A DNA stretch of 64,000 bases, taken from Magicicada septendecula (taxonomy: Eukaryota; Arthropoda; Insecta; Hemiptera; Cicadidae). Both the position numbers and the translations under genes were made by a program. Shown here one piece after another: positions 13,220 through 25,622 of this stretch. The notes beneath the pieces are model-generated. The model worked only from the letters and a program-made list of their open reading frames with translations, had not been told where the DNA came from and made no database searches. How positions within the stretch are numbered: the first letter of the stretch is position 1; each line of letters opens with the position of its first letter. The DNA lies in NCBI GenBank assembly GCA_034769895.1, contig CM068372.1, forward strand, positions 240,088,343 through 240,152,342, written 5' to 3'.

Positions 13220-14567
13220 ACTATTGCTCGTTTCCCTGCTGCTGAATTCTAACCCGACAATCTCGTAGATGTATAGGTTTCCCACATCTATAACACTTCA
13301 GTCTTTCATCCTTTCTTATTATATTCTGTGCCGCTGACCATCGAGTCTCTGTTCCTTGTTCTTCTTCTTCATTGTCTGTGCTGTCGCGATCTTTTAGCAT
13401 GCACTTTATGATTTGTCCAACCAGATGCTGACTTAGCGGGCTCAAATTGCAAAGCATGTACTAGGGCGTCCGCACTGTTCTGGTGTTTTGCCATTTATAA
13501 CACTTGCTGTAGTTCGTTATCTCGGACACCGGCAGTAAATGTCGGCATCACAAAACTCGTTCGAAAATCTTCTGGTGCTTCAGGATAGGCCAGTCTAATT
13601 AGTCTGTCGATACTTGCTTCAAAATCTTGAAGGCTCTCCCTGGAATGCTGTCGCCTTGCTCTCAACTGGGTGCAGTACACATCTCGGTGTTTATCGCCAT
13701 ACTGTAATTCTAGAGCTTTTATTAACTTGGCATCGATGTTCTGGCTGTCAGGTGGCACTTTCTGTAGTAGTTCTGCCGCGGCTCCTTTTAATGCGAGAAT
13801 GAGTGAGACTGCCTTGTCTTTCTCTGTACAATTATTTGCGCATGCAGCAGCTTCAGGTTGGCGGAGGTACGTTGCCCAGTGACTGCTTCCGTCAAAGGTT
13901 GGAGCTTTGACATGAACTATCCCTAATGCAGGCAAAGTGACTTTCTCTAGTAACATATTGTCTGTGTCTTTTTCGGTCTTTATCATTGGTACAGTCTGTT
14001 CAGAAATTTGTTTTGGTTGAATCTTCATGCACTGTTCAATTTCACTTTTAATTTGTTCTCTTATGTTTGCCATTGAGTTTTCTTCTGCAGATATTTTTGT
14101 TGACATAGCTTCTTCCACATTCAAGACAGATTTTTCTACTTCAGATATTTTTGTAGACATCAATTATTCAACATTCGAGACAGATTTTTCTACTTCAGCT
14201 ATTTTTAGTGTCATTGATTCTTGTACCTCCGATATTTTAGTAACTTGTTTATTAAGCTCACCTTGTAGGAGACCCTATTGTGCGGTACTATGTTGTTGCA
14301 TCTGTTTCTGCTCCTGTATTAATGCTTTGATTCTTCTGTTTCACGCTTCCGTTCCTCTGCGTCCTGCCGTTGTCGTTCATCTGTCTCTAGAATTAATGCT
14401 ATCTGACGTTCCTCAGCCTCTTCTCTTTCCTGCCTGCGTTTTTCATCCTGTAGGTTTTCTGCTTCTTCTCTATCTTCTCTTCGTTCTTCTTTTTGTCGTC
14501 TTTCTGATTCTTCCTGTGCCTGCCGCAGCAGCGTTTGGAAAGCTTCCATCATCTGACTTGCATCCAT
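13220..14567 (-). pseudogene. Gypsy gag region with CCHC knuckle (fossil)
   Basis: On the minus strand the first part is a Glu/Arg-rich coiled coil beginning MDASQMMEAFQTLLRQ. A gag capsid-like segment follows, with APTFDGSSHWATYLRQ and ARRQHSRESLQDFEASIDRL. A zinc knuckle CYRCGKPIHLRDC lies near the end. This matches structural gag of insect gypsy elements. Broken. Confidence 0.82.
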
Positions 14568-14657
14568 TGTTTTCCGATTAATTACAAATTACACTCATCT
14601 TGTACAAAGTGTCCACTGTTTCCACTGTTAACCGTTCTATCCCAGTTCAGACACCAC

Positions 14658-15214
14658 TGTTACGAACGTCTACTTGATCGTCGTAGGTACATTGGAAAAC
14701 AAAATAAGTACAAGACACCAATTAAGTCACTAACCACACCTTTAATTTTTACAGTTAAAACAGTTTGTAATTAACAACACAGTCTCTGCAACAAATCAAA
14801 TGAAAATTGTTCACACACAATAAAATGTCCACTAAAATTAAACACAATTGTATTACAATTGTGCTGTCCGATTATAAAACACCACTCTTAACTAATAACC
14901 ATTTGAATGCGCACAGTAATATATATCGTGACTATAACTCTTGAACCGCACTGTCAATATTCGCACTAATACTGAATTGAACGTCGTTGAGTACTGGTAT
15001 TTATACCTGCGCTCACAGACCAGAATGTTCCTAATTGCGTCTTAGCGCTCGTGTGAACTACATAATTAACTGCGGCCTTGACACAGTCCGCGCGGCTGGC
15101 GCCTTCGAGAAACCTCTCGAAAATGCGCCGACAAGCACGTACACCACATGCGTTACATCGAGATTCTTCTGGCACATTCGACAAACATGTAGATTGTTCT
15201 GTGATGTCGTAACA
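14658..15214 (-). repeat. Gypsy 5' LTR
   Basis: 557 bp, TG...CA ends; direct repeat of 9192-9759 with roughly 5 percent substitutions and a few small length changes. Confidence 0.95.
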
Positions 15215-15300
15215 CCAGGAAGAGATGGCTGGAGGATTTTTAAGATGAAACAGGCAGCACCTTGCCTATGCCGTGTTGTGAAGATGCTGATGATGTATCA
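15215..15300 (+). mobile_element. RTE-clade LINE remnant, right part
   Basis: Immediately after the gypsy element the LINE resumes at the duplicated CCAG. The sequence CCAGGAAGAGATGGCTGG continues the GRP(R)KRW peptide interrupted at 9191, and is followed by an RTE-like 3' tail (GAAGATGCTGATGATG). This proves the order of insertion. Confidence 0.75.
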
Positions 15301-16032
15301 AGCATGTCAGTAAATCAGTGTTTTTTCTACGCTAACAGTTTATCTCATATTTTAACAAGTCCCTGGTACAGATTGTTTCCAGTTAAGGCTTTATAACTCG
15401 CACATGTTGTTAGTTGTTTCTTTTTTACCTTTGCACTATTGTACTTATCCGTGGTTTCTCCTTACTTCACAACATTACATAACCATAGTGGCAATAACAG
15501 TGCAGTATGGCCCACGTGTTTACCATGAGTCAGCTGACAGGGAACTCGCTTATTTTGTTGTGTTGATAGCGTTTCTGTGCAGAACCTTGTTGTGACTGGC
15601 TTCGAATTTTTTTTTTTTTTTTTTATCGAGTTTACAGCATGTGAGCATACCGTCATCCTTGCTTAAGGTCCAAATGTACCTTACACATTTATAAATGCCT
15701 TATAAAGTACCTTATAAATGTACCGTCATGCTTGCTATGACAGCCAAATGTACACATATCTTTGTTAATGAATATCCTTTGTTATAATATTGTCCTTCAC
15801 TCTCATTGATTATATAATTTACATTAAACAAATTGACTCCATAATTCTGCAACTGCCCTATAGAAGTCCCATTGCAGCAAGTAGATTCACAGTTTTTAAC
15901 TCAATTCTTCTTCATAGCACTGTTCAGACTCAGACATCTGACCAAAATTTCTCTACCGTACCTAGAGAAATTTATTGAATATTTTTAATTTCTTTACCTT
16001 AAGATGTATTTTCCTGTATTTGGAACATTTTT
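15301..16032. other. Intronic DNA, nothing recognised
   Basis: AT-rich sequence with a run of about 20 T at 15608-15624 and a short local repetition of TAAATGTACCGTCAT-like words at 15650-15760. No coding signal is seen. Confidence 0.5.
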
Positions 16033-16364
16033 TCAGGGGAATCCATCCTCAGCCTTCCTAATTTTGTATCTTGTGGAGTATTTGTGTTTTGGTTGGTTGT
16101 TGTTATGATTTCCTGTTGGTTTTTGGTATTTTATACTGATATTATTGTGTGTGATTGTTGTGTATATATTAACTTTTTGAGTATTTTCGATGTTGAGTGC
16201 TTTGAAAATTGTGTCATGTTTTTTATTGATTTTTGGATTAGTTTGTTTAGTTTTGTGTTTGAATATTTGTAAATAGGCTATAACATCTTGAGGCAAAGAA
16301 ATTATAAATATTAAATAAATTGTATATGCAATATGCATCAAGAAATAGACTGTAGCAAAAAATG

Positions 16365-16405
<41 letters not shown>
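16033..16405 (-). mobile_element. Penelope-like element 3' fragment
   Basis: The minus strand encodes KHDTIFKALNIENTQK and KHKYSTRYKIRKAEDGF, the same C-terminal text as the larger Penelope-like element at 43601-46165. The 3' UTR words TCAAGAAATAGACTGTAGC and a terminal GT run (16367-16405) follow. Only the last part of the GIY-YIG polyprotein is present. The hammerhead-like core seen in the other copies is decayed here: CTGAGGA (16046-16052 on +) survives but the stem is not intact. Confidence 0.8.
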
Positions 16406-16406
<1 letters not shown>

Positions 16407-16521
16407 CCAATTTTAACAGTTGCAGTAAATGTTTAGTTTGTTAAAACAGCTGTAAATGGAGTATTTCATTGAGAAAAATAATAATTTATTTTTTGTTTTA
16501 GGGTAGATATTTTATTTATAT

Positions 16522-19478
16522 TGTAACGAGTTGACTATGTCGTAGTCTGTAAAAATATGTTTTATCGTGTGTTATGTGTGTTAGCCCCACACGTTGTAGT
16601 CGTTACTTTATGTTTATTTACTTACTTTTTCTTTTTGTTATGCTGACGATGTCCGTCGCGATCTCACTAATTACCAGTACCAATATCTCGCGAGTGTAAA
16701 CATTACCTGTCCTTTAATGAGTAAAATTCATTCCCGGGTGGCGCCAAATTGTTTATGAAAACAATTAAAAAATATTTTGAGCGGTCGTTCTAGATGGTGT
16801 TGACTGATTCAAATTATCCTCGCAATTGGCGGGCGTATGAATCTCACTAGTAGTTCGCCGTGCTGCCGACGTCTAACGCTGACAGACAATTTCGCTCGTC
16901 GCTAAAGTACACAAACTTTATAATACAATTTACAATGAAATAAAGGACGGTTATTACTACTCAGCACTAGTTTATTAACGTGAAATAGTTAATATTTGTT
17001 CATTTGAATACAAAATTATATACTGTTATTAAATAAAGTTGCTCCGGCAATAAATAGACAATTTTCTCAGGTTGGCTAAAGTTGATTAAACGTTTCTAAA
17101 TAGACATGGCTGTCGTTTTATGTGTATTTTTTACTGTTCGTTTAATCTAGTTCTTTTGATTACGAAAAAATATTAATAAGATGATAATAAAATACACTAC
17201 CTTACATAAATGGTACTTATATACTATTAGTGTTAACTACAATTCGTTTCTTAAGTGTTAAAAAGTGTGTGTTAAGAGTTTGTAATTTATACACAGGTTA
17301 TTTTCTGGTTACATACAAGTTTAGATTTTATTTTCAATTAATCCTTGAAAGAAATTTAGTTATCAATTCGTAGTGAGAGTTATTTGTGTTGTGAGAAAAG
17401 TTAATCAGAATTTATTCCATAAATTCGGGTATTTCAGATATACTTAACAAATCTGTTGAGTTCGGGTGAAAAGTCGTTCAGTTTTTAGTTAGGTTGGTCC
17501 ATGTGATCATCAATCTTCCATCATTTATAATTTGGAGTACGTCTGGCTTCTTTTTCGGATAATATGGATTAAATAATTAATTTAGAATATTTAATTCTGG
17601 TCTGTTGTCTCTGTTGAATGGACTAGTTCTTCATCAGACTTCTTGCATCCTCATTTTATTAACTTTTGACTTATTTTTGATTATTTTAAATTAAAATTGA
17701 GTCGAATATGGTTTGGCTTCTGTATGTCTTGAGCGTCAATAATGAACTAATTCTTTTTAACGGAATTATATTAAATAACGTTCCGTTGTTATGGCAACTG
17801 TCTGTACTCTCATTGGCTGATCATATTTATGTCTATTGTTATAATATTTGAATTTTAATTCAAAATGAATAAATATCTTCTGATGGCTATTATTCTTCTG
17901 TCTTCTTATTTATATATTAGATATTATCACAACTGTTTATATATTCTTTCAAAGATCATTTTGACATCCCACAAAGCTGGGTTTGTTTATGTATTAAAGT
18001 TTTGACAATAATGTTAATATTATGTTATTACATTTCTTTCTTATTTTATGTTTTTAATATAACTTTGACATCTTAATATGGTTCACTAATTGTACTTAAT
18101 TAGTTACTTGCCCTGGATTTTCTAATACAATTGTTAATTTCTTATAATTTGTTCATTTTGGATTTATACAGTTAGGCATTTTATAGGCCTAAGTAGTAGT
18201 TGGCTATATCTTCTTATTTTACACAAATTAAAGATTATTTTACATTTACATATGTTTTGCTTGGTGTCACTTATGACTTGTTTACATTTTGAATTAATTC
18301 GGGCTGTTTTACAATAATTGTATGTTCTTATTACTTTACAAAATCATTGCCTGTCTGTTATTCTCTTATTTCTTTTTCTGTCTTTACTCTAAAGATTATT
18401 ATTATGATTGTAAAATTGTATTTCCTTACTTATCTATATTGCCATTGTTTATAACTTGTCTATCATTTAATATTACTTATAAAACATAACACAAAAATTA
18501 GGTTTATGGTCTGTTTACTTTTTTCAGCCAGATTCCTTGTTATAAACTTAATTGAACAAATAATATTGAACATTATTTTGTTCAAATAATTGAACAATAT
18601 CTTGGTGAATAACATTATAACACCATTTATTTTATCTTGCTAATTATCCCTTTGAACATTTTGATTAACATAGGATGTTTTATTTATTTTGCACTCATAT
18701 TATTTAGTTTATTCTTCTTTTTTAACATTTACTCTCTATTTTTTACTACTTAACCATTGTAACAATAACGTTCTTAATCATTATGGGATTTTTATCCTGA
18801 ATACCACTGTATTCCTAATCTACTATCACTTCTAATTATAATAACAATATTCTGGTTATTATTATTTTTTGGTATTTATCACCCTTAAACTATAGTGTTA
18901 ATCACTGGTTTTGGTGTCTTTACCTATATGTTGTGTTTTCTATTTATTTTGGGTTACACTGGCACTTTGCACTTTTTCACTGTACTTTAGTGTTATTAGT
19001 GGTTATTCCCTAATATTGATTTCTTTTACTCACTTAATCACCTTTACTTCATACCTATCTCTCACTTCTGTTTTTTATTGTTTTATTCACAGTTGTTAGT
19101 TAGTATGTTAACAAATTTCATATTCTGATTTACTTATCATTATAGAGTTATTCATAATATATACTATCTATTTCTCTGGTTAGTGTACTTTAATTGAGAT
19201 TACTTTATTTGATTTTAACACTTGTCATTTACATTTATTATTTGTTTGTGCCTTTTTCATCATCATTTGAGTTTAATATTTCTCATTTTATTTTCTTTAT
19301 TATTTGTTTGTGTCTTTTTCATACACCTTCTCATTTTATTTTCCTTTTATTGGGTCAGTCACTTGGGTTGGGTCATAGTCATTTGTCTCTTCATAGTCAT
19401 TTTAGTTTCTTTAGTTTAATGTAGTTGATTCATTATAGTTTTTTCCCTGGTATTGGGGTGGCTTTTTGTGTGGTAACA
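16522..19478. mobile_element. Candidate LTR-type insertion, unclassified
   Basis: The segment starts TGTAACGA and ends TGGTAACA, a near inverted pair with TG...CA. It is flanked by ATAT at 16518-16521 and 19479-19482, the same target word as the large LTR array. The first 500 bp are richer in CG dinucleotides, and the remainder is T-rich and G-poor with no recognisable protein. No internal direct repeat long enough to be paired LTRs was seen, so a solo LTR or an internally degraded element are both possible. ATAT by chance in AT-rich DNA cannot be excluded. Confidence 0.35.
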
Positions 19479-19502
19479 ATATTTATATTTATTTTGTTAC
19501 AG

Positions 19503-19580
19503 CATTTTCAAGACATCACTACAATTATAAAGGATGAAATTGTTTTAGAAGATGTGGAAAAAGAAAAAAATACACAAGAG
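19503..19580 (+). CDS. Host mini-exon C, acidic SUMO-motif cassette (26 codons)
   Basis: This 78-bp block lies between acceptor TTTTGTTACAG and donor GTAAAG. Frame 0 reads HFQDITTIIKDE and continues with an acidic stretch ending KNTQE. I-K-D-E fits psi-K-x-E, and QDI resembles the DV starts of exons A and B. It is a multiple of three and phase-compatible with A and B, although the intron before it is about 17.4 kb and full of mobile DNA. Assignment to the same gene is inference from strand, phase and composition. Confidence 0.55.
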
Positions 19581-20018
19581 GTAAAGTTTTTTTTTTTTTA
19601 ATAGACAATCTTCCATCTACAAGTAGGTATGACTCATTCTAGATCAGTCTTCCATTGAAGGCTGTCACTTTATTAACAAAATATTTTTTAAGTTGAACAT
19701 TTATAGTTGAAAATTAGATTCAGTCTTAGCCTTTGTGGTGTTCTGGGTGGGTATACACACAAATTTTTATATCCGTATGGTGATCCGATAAGGTAAGTCG
19801 CACATCGTTTTAAATTGGTAAAGTGCTCAGAACAGTTTAGTACGCCGTGACAGAACGGTGACACATAGAACAAGCATTGTGCGTACATGGTCAACGAGTT
19901 GTCTGTAGTTATGAGTCAGCTGTTGAAACAAAGACAGTTCATTCATTGTGTCTGGTGTCATGTAGAAGTTGAGATAATTCACAGATGAGTTTTTGTAAAT
20001 GTTGCTATTAAATGATAT
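19581..20018 (+). other. Intron after exon C
   Basis: It starts at the donor GTAAAG followed by a T run and shows no coding signal. It ends with the target word ATAT (20015-20018) at the left edge of the LTR array. Confidence 0.5.
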
Positions 20019-21358
20019 TGTAACGTTAAAAAATTTGCCAAAATATATTTAATACATAAAACCACTACCAGGACTTACCTGTTGCAGAAATTTCATCAGA
20101 AGCCCAGAGTCGCCACCTATATCTTTGAAGGACAGATATGGAGACCTTTACACTTTACCTTAATAAAAACGGACAATTTAGCAATCTGACCCCCCCAATT
20201 AATAATTCAGAAAGATTCCGATATGTTAGACGAATTTTTTCAACATAAAAATGAGTAAGTGGTAGTGACGAAATAACTTAGTCTAACACATGATTAGGTT
20301 ATAAAATGATATTTTTTACTTACATAAGACGGACCTCCTCAATACAAAACGCACAAAATAATACAAAACATTTTTCAATGGTTAAATAGGCCTTACCCTC
20401 ATATATTTCTTACACTAGCGAAAGCCGCCCAGCTTTGCCCATACACACATCCATACAATTTAATATCCTCCCCTTTAATATTTGGTTTTACGAAATTAGG
20501 TTTTTATTCGTGGTAAGTTGATTAACTGTTCACGGCCGACCGAACACGTGTTTTGTTGCCCGAGTCCACGGTCCGTTATTTAACTGTCGTTGATTCACAG
20601 TTCCACTGCACCAATTATAATATTGTTACATCCGTTAATTACTCGGGTCCCGGCCGGTATGAAGGCGTTATTTTATTTAGGTATTCATACTTAAAAGTTC
20701 GACCCGACCGGGCCCGCACAACGTGATCAGCGTCTGTTATCGAACTTGGTTTCTAGTTGACTGTCTCGCGTCTCTTACCAATGTCGACTGCATAGGCGGT
20801 AGGAAGCTGCCGTTCACTGCCACCTGCTTTGCGTCGTCGTTCAAGCTCAGTTGTTGGGAGCTAACCACTTTATGTGTGGAATAAAGCTGGTATGTGCGTG
20901 TGACCCGAGGCCGATATTGGACTTGGCTCCGCTGACGTCATTGGAAAGGCCGGATTTAGCCATGACTTCCTGCCGCTCAAAAAAGCACATTGCTGGATTT
21001 TGCTCGTCCCAGGGCATCCTGTTTTGTGGCTGGATGCGTCACTCAAGCTTGTGTTGGGGCAGTTGCGTCTGTGTGCCGCTACACAAGTACAGATTTCTGA
21101 GAAGTTTGAAGGGGGTAAATGCTTCGCTCGCCGCGTTACACAATAACACCTGCGTATCGCTTTTGTCTCACTGTTTCTCAACATCGTGCTGTTGCATGGA
21201 AAATAACGTTGCAATGGGTTCTGTTATAATGGAATGAATTTTGTTACACAATAATTTTCACAACTTCTTTTTTACAAGCCCGCACCAAAATGAAAGAAAT
21301 AAAAATGTACTTGCCCCATACGGTGAAAATAAAAACACCAAAAAATTGACCCGCTACA
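20019..21358 (-). repeat. Array LTR 1 (outer 3' LTR)
   Basis: 1340 bp, TG...CA ends, identical by eye to LTRs 2 and 3. Open frames inside it (128 and 114 codons) recur only because the LTR is repeated. Confidence 0.95.
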
Positions 21359-24300
21359 ATACCCCCTCGATGAGAATTCTGCTGTTCACGACAGAAGAAA
21401 TCTCATCGACAAACCCCGAAGAGGACCGGTGAGGAACTGGTGCCAACAACCCCCTGGTTCTTAATCTCATGGGTACACGACCCCCCCTGGCTCAGCGACT
21501 ATGGACTCATCTGAACGAGATCACTGGACTTCTCCGTAAGAGATCCCAACACCGAGAAATCGAACAGACTCGCACCACAGCCCACCGCCTTTTACCATGC
21601 TACCCCCAAAAATCCTCAATCCCTGGCTAAAATTATTCCAGCTCCTCCGCCGATATGTTTCCCCTTTTTGCAAGCTGGGCTGCCTTTAGCAAATACTGGG
21701 CTCACACATACTAACATTACATGTTACCATGACACATTATAAAACTGAAAAATTCTCTTTTAAGATTTATAAAAATTAAAAAAAATTCAAAATAATATTT
21801 TATCAAAAAAATTCTCTTCATTTTTTTTTCTTTTTCTTTTGGAATGGCTTAATTTAAGTGTTTCTTCTACTTGAACAGATCCTTAATCTAACATGTCTTA
21901 GTCTAACAATACAGTGCAGTACAAAAAATCAGTAAACTAAACATGGTAAATACACACATAATAAAATAATCATTACCTAAAATATGCATTCGCTGGCAGG
22001 CGAAAAATCAAAAAATTTTTTTTTTCTTCAAAAAATTCAAATTCCCAAAAATTTTAAAAATCAAAAAAAATTTCCATTTTGTTTAAAGGTTTCATTTATA
22101 TTTAGAAATTATTCAAAACTGGTTTAAAGGGATTAAATAAACAAATAAAATTAATTCCCTACTATACAAGCTTAGTAGGTGTCTGACCTCATCAGCTGAT
22201 CGAAACTAGGTCAAGTTCCAAACCCCTTGACCTACATATGTTATATATAAGTTCTGAAAACACATTGAACATCTGTAATATCCTAACTTGAAATACGAAA
22301 CATAATAAAACAAAATATTTAAAACAGACAAAATATTAATATAAATAACCATCAACTTGACATTTAAATTATTTAAAACAAACAATTCTTAATTTTACAT
22401 TATTTTCAAATTTTATCAAAATTCTGTCACTGGTTTAAAATAAAAGCTTTTATATCTTTATTATCAATCTCTCTCTTTATTCAACAATCTTACGTTAATC
22501 TACTGTGGGTGATGTAAATTATTCATTCTCATTACTGTATTAGATCTCTGTGCATATATAATCTTTCTCCCTCTGACTAATATTCATCAACTTCAATTAT
22601 CATGACACCCATCTCTACCAAAATATCTACTAATCAAGACACTCTAAGCCCCAACTTATCATTTAACACAAATCGTCACCTTCTCTACATATATAAAAAA
22701 AACTCTCTAACCCTTTGTACATAGGATACGTGTTTCCCCTACCCAAAACTCAATTCCCTTATTTGGCGGCCCGGATTCTACCTAAGGCGGCCCCTCCTCA
22801 CTAAAAGCTATACCAATTCCCGTCCCAACATATTTTGTTGCGAACTCCTACATGACACTACCCTCTAATACAAAATTGCCATCCCCAAAAATCTCAATCT
22901 CATAACCTTACTACAAATACAACAAAATAGCCTCATTAATTATAAACAACAATATGTCACTCAAAATCTACATAAATTCTCCATTACTACTGTGTCAATA
23001 TCAGTACTTCACAAAATTCTGTTACATTCCATTAACTCCAAAACAACATTACATCATATTCACTTCTGCTATTTCAAATTCAACTTTGAATTCAATTGGG
23101 ACAGATCTATATGCCCCACAAAATATTTATCACCCAAAACTATGTTTTATTAATCTTCACAAATTATCGCTTTATTTCTCATTGTAGCAAATTATTTTGT
23201 CATTACTTTAAAATATCCGTAATACATTAAACATTACATTGAACATCAATTACTTAAAACATTTATAACTAATATACCAGTGACATGTTGTTGCTGATCA
23301 GCTGATCCTACTAACGCAATGAAAATACATCTCACAATTGAATAAATTATATGGAATATATATTTATATTCATAACTCCTCACCTTCTTGTTTCCCCTTT
23401 CTCTGATTATTTATGTTAACCTGCCAGACGATTTAATTATTGACTTAAAAAAAAATACACACACATAATGAAAAATACATATTCTTATCAATGCCTATAC
23501 CTAACATACAACAATAAAATGATACCTTTAAAATTATAGTATGAACACCTTATATTAAGAGTCTGAACACTAGTTAATTAACAGAGCACAAGCAGTTTTG
23601 TTTGATCAAACTTTGAATAAAAAAAATGTTATGTTATAAAATTTACATTCGTGACTCCTTTGCGTCACCTCCCAGCCACACACACTATTTCAAATTATGT
23701 AGGACTGTCTCGCCCTTGCGCTTCGACAGAGACGGTATATTTTGGAGCAGGGTTTACCTCTCCGTGTCTCTGCTTCCGCTATTAAGTTTTAACATAGTGA
23801 ACATCATCATGTTCTTGTTATATAATCATACACCTTTAAGACGGATCTACCACCTGTCTTGCTACCCCAAGGCGGGCAGAGTGGGAGCCACTGTTTCATA
23901 GTTCCGGGAAGATTTCCCCTAAGTTCTCCCCCCATTGAATTTCAAATATATACCAATTTCAAGTCAGCTATGGACAAGGGACTTGATATGACCATAGCTG
24001 GCCGCTAGCCAAAACCACGGTTAGTGCTGGTAAGGCAGTAACCGCCCGAAAAGTCGAGGAAATCTGACTTTAATTTAATTGCCTGTTACACATCACTACT
24101 ATGTGCGACACTGTAGTTTGGCAGTGTGTACACTTTAATTTATACTGATAAGGTGTGCCACACATTTATCGCCATTTTGGCCTCCGATGGAGGTAACACT
24201 CCCTGTTACCCCCAACCCATTTCGCTATTTGCGAGAGCACAGGCAACCCCCACAATAGCCACTTAATAGCTAACTAATTTATTAACAATTGAACTAAACT

Positions 24301-25622
24301 TTCTACATATACAGTTCAACACTCCATTGTTATTATCACTTCATTGAGCACCAATCTACCCCCCAAAATATCCCCACTTCTTGTATTGACAACAAGTTTT
24401 TATTTTATTACACATCTCTTCAAAATGTTCCCATACTCACTGATACTAAACTTGACAATTGTTTTTGATCACTTAATTCTAGGATTTTTTGAAACTTGAA
24501 ATTATATACATCCCATTTTTTTTTTCAAAAAAATTAAAACTCAAAAAATTTAAGTTCATTGTTAAAAATCATTGTTTCTATTAATTTGATTACCCAATTA
24601 ATTTAATGGTGTTTAATTTCTCAAACTGTAAGTTACAATAATTACCTCATTATTATTTTGTCTGTGAAAATTTACTTTCAATTCTTTTATGTCACAATAG
24701 GGTTTTGCTCAAGATACTGATTCAGCAGACTACAACATTTCTGTTTACATTTGTGTGCCAGACTTGTTTTCATAAACAACAGTTATAAACATTCTCAGTT
24801 TCAGCATTCATAGACTAAACACTTTGGTTACATCATATACTGCCATACCTGCTTGCTACACTTTTCAAGTTTTATAAATCTTTTAGATAACATATTTGTC
24901 TCTTACATTTTTCATTCCCATTCAGATCAGATATATTTTTTGATTCATTAACAAAATTGACCCTTTTAAATTATTGTAACTATTGTTTATGTGTTTACGC
25001 TAAGGGGAGGGTTAGGGAAATCGGGAAGATAAAAGGGATGAGGATTATTAAAAGGTCAAGAACTAGGACTAAAGGTCGGGACAAAGCTTCCTCCGAAAAT
25101 AAGGGTAAATGGAGAAAACCAAGGCTCGCGTGGGCAGGGGCGCGTCCCTGAAATAGACGAACCCCACTGGGACAAGTGGGGAACATCTATCCGCTACCAC
25201 TTACTGTTTTATATTATTCATAATTATTTATAATTATTCAACTATAGGTTTATTATAGTTATTTAGTTGTATTTAATTACAGGATTTAATGTATTGTTTT
25301 GATTATTTCAGTTATTGGAAACAACATTTTTAATTACTTTCACCCATTGCAATAACTACAACTCATTCATTATCTTCTTCCAAATTATTTTTGTTATTTA
25401 TTTAAGCTGCAAAATATTAATATTATTATTAATATCACAACAATTTCTACTACATACACCTATACCTAACATTTTACAATATACACAATTAATTGTGTAC
25501 AACATATATTTACAATTCTTCATCATTACTTATTCAGTTATATCACACTTCAATATCTAAAATCAGCTAGGTCATTCCCATATATTATCATATTTGAAAT
25601 TGTCCAATTGTGAATTTAAGGC
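21359..25622. other. Array internal region 1, non-coding part
   Basis: About 4.3 kb between LTR 1 and the 424-codon ORF. It is A/T/C-rich and conspicuously poor in G on the + strand. There is a purine tract at the LTR edge (on the minus strand). Two less AT-rich blocks lie near 23860-24250 and 25000-25190. No pol motif was found in any frame. The same holds for 28399-32661 and 35438-39702. Confidence 0.75.

Larger units (their letters stand above)
9192..15214 (-). mobile_element. Ty3/gypsy LTR retrotransposon, 6.0 kb, fossil
   Basis: Two direct LTRs (9192-9759 and 14658-15214) bracket gag and pol remnants on the minus strand. Each LTR has TGTTACGA...GTCGTAACA ends, and the host tetranucleotide CCAG is repeated on both sides (9188-9191 and 15215-15218). 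A TGG-starting stretch that could serve as tRNA primer site lies just inside the right LTR (about 14639-14656). A purine-rich tract lies just inside the left LTR. Order on the minus strand is gag, protease, RT, RNase H, integrase, which is the Ty3/gypsy order. A hand count puts LTR divergence near 5 percent, so insertion is old, perhaps millions of years. The coding part is broken in several places. It lies inside the RTE remnant. Confidence 0.95.

Noticed and set aside
16522-19478. Paired LTRs inside the candidate insertion
   Set aside because: A second TGTAAC start near 18757 does not resemble the beginning of the segment, so an LTR pair is not supported.
20851-21237. 128- and 114-codon open frames recurring four times, on both strands
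   Set aside because: They lie wholly inside the LTR and recur only because the LTR does. They have no known motif and overlap each other on opposite strands.
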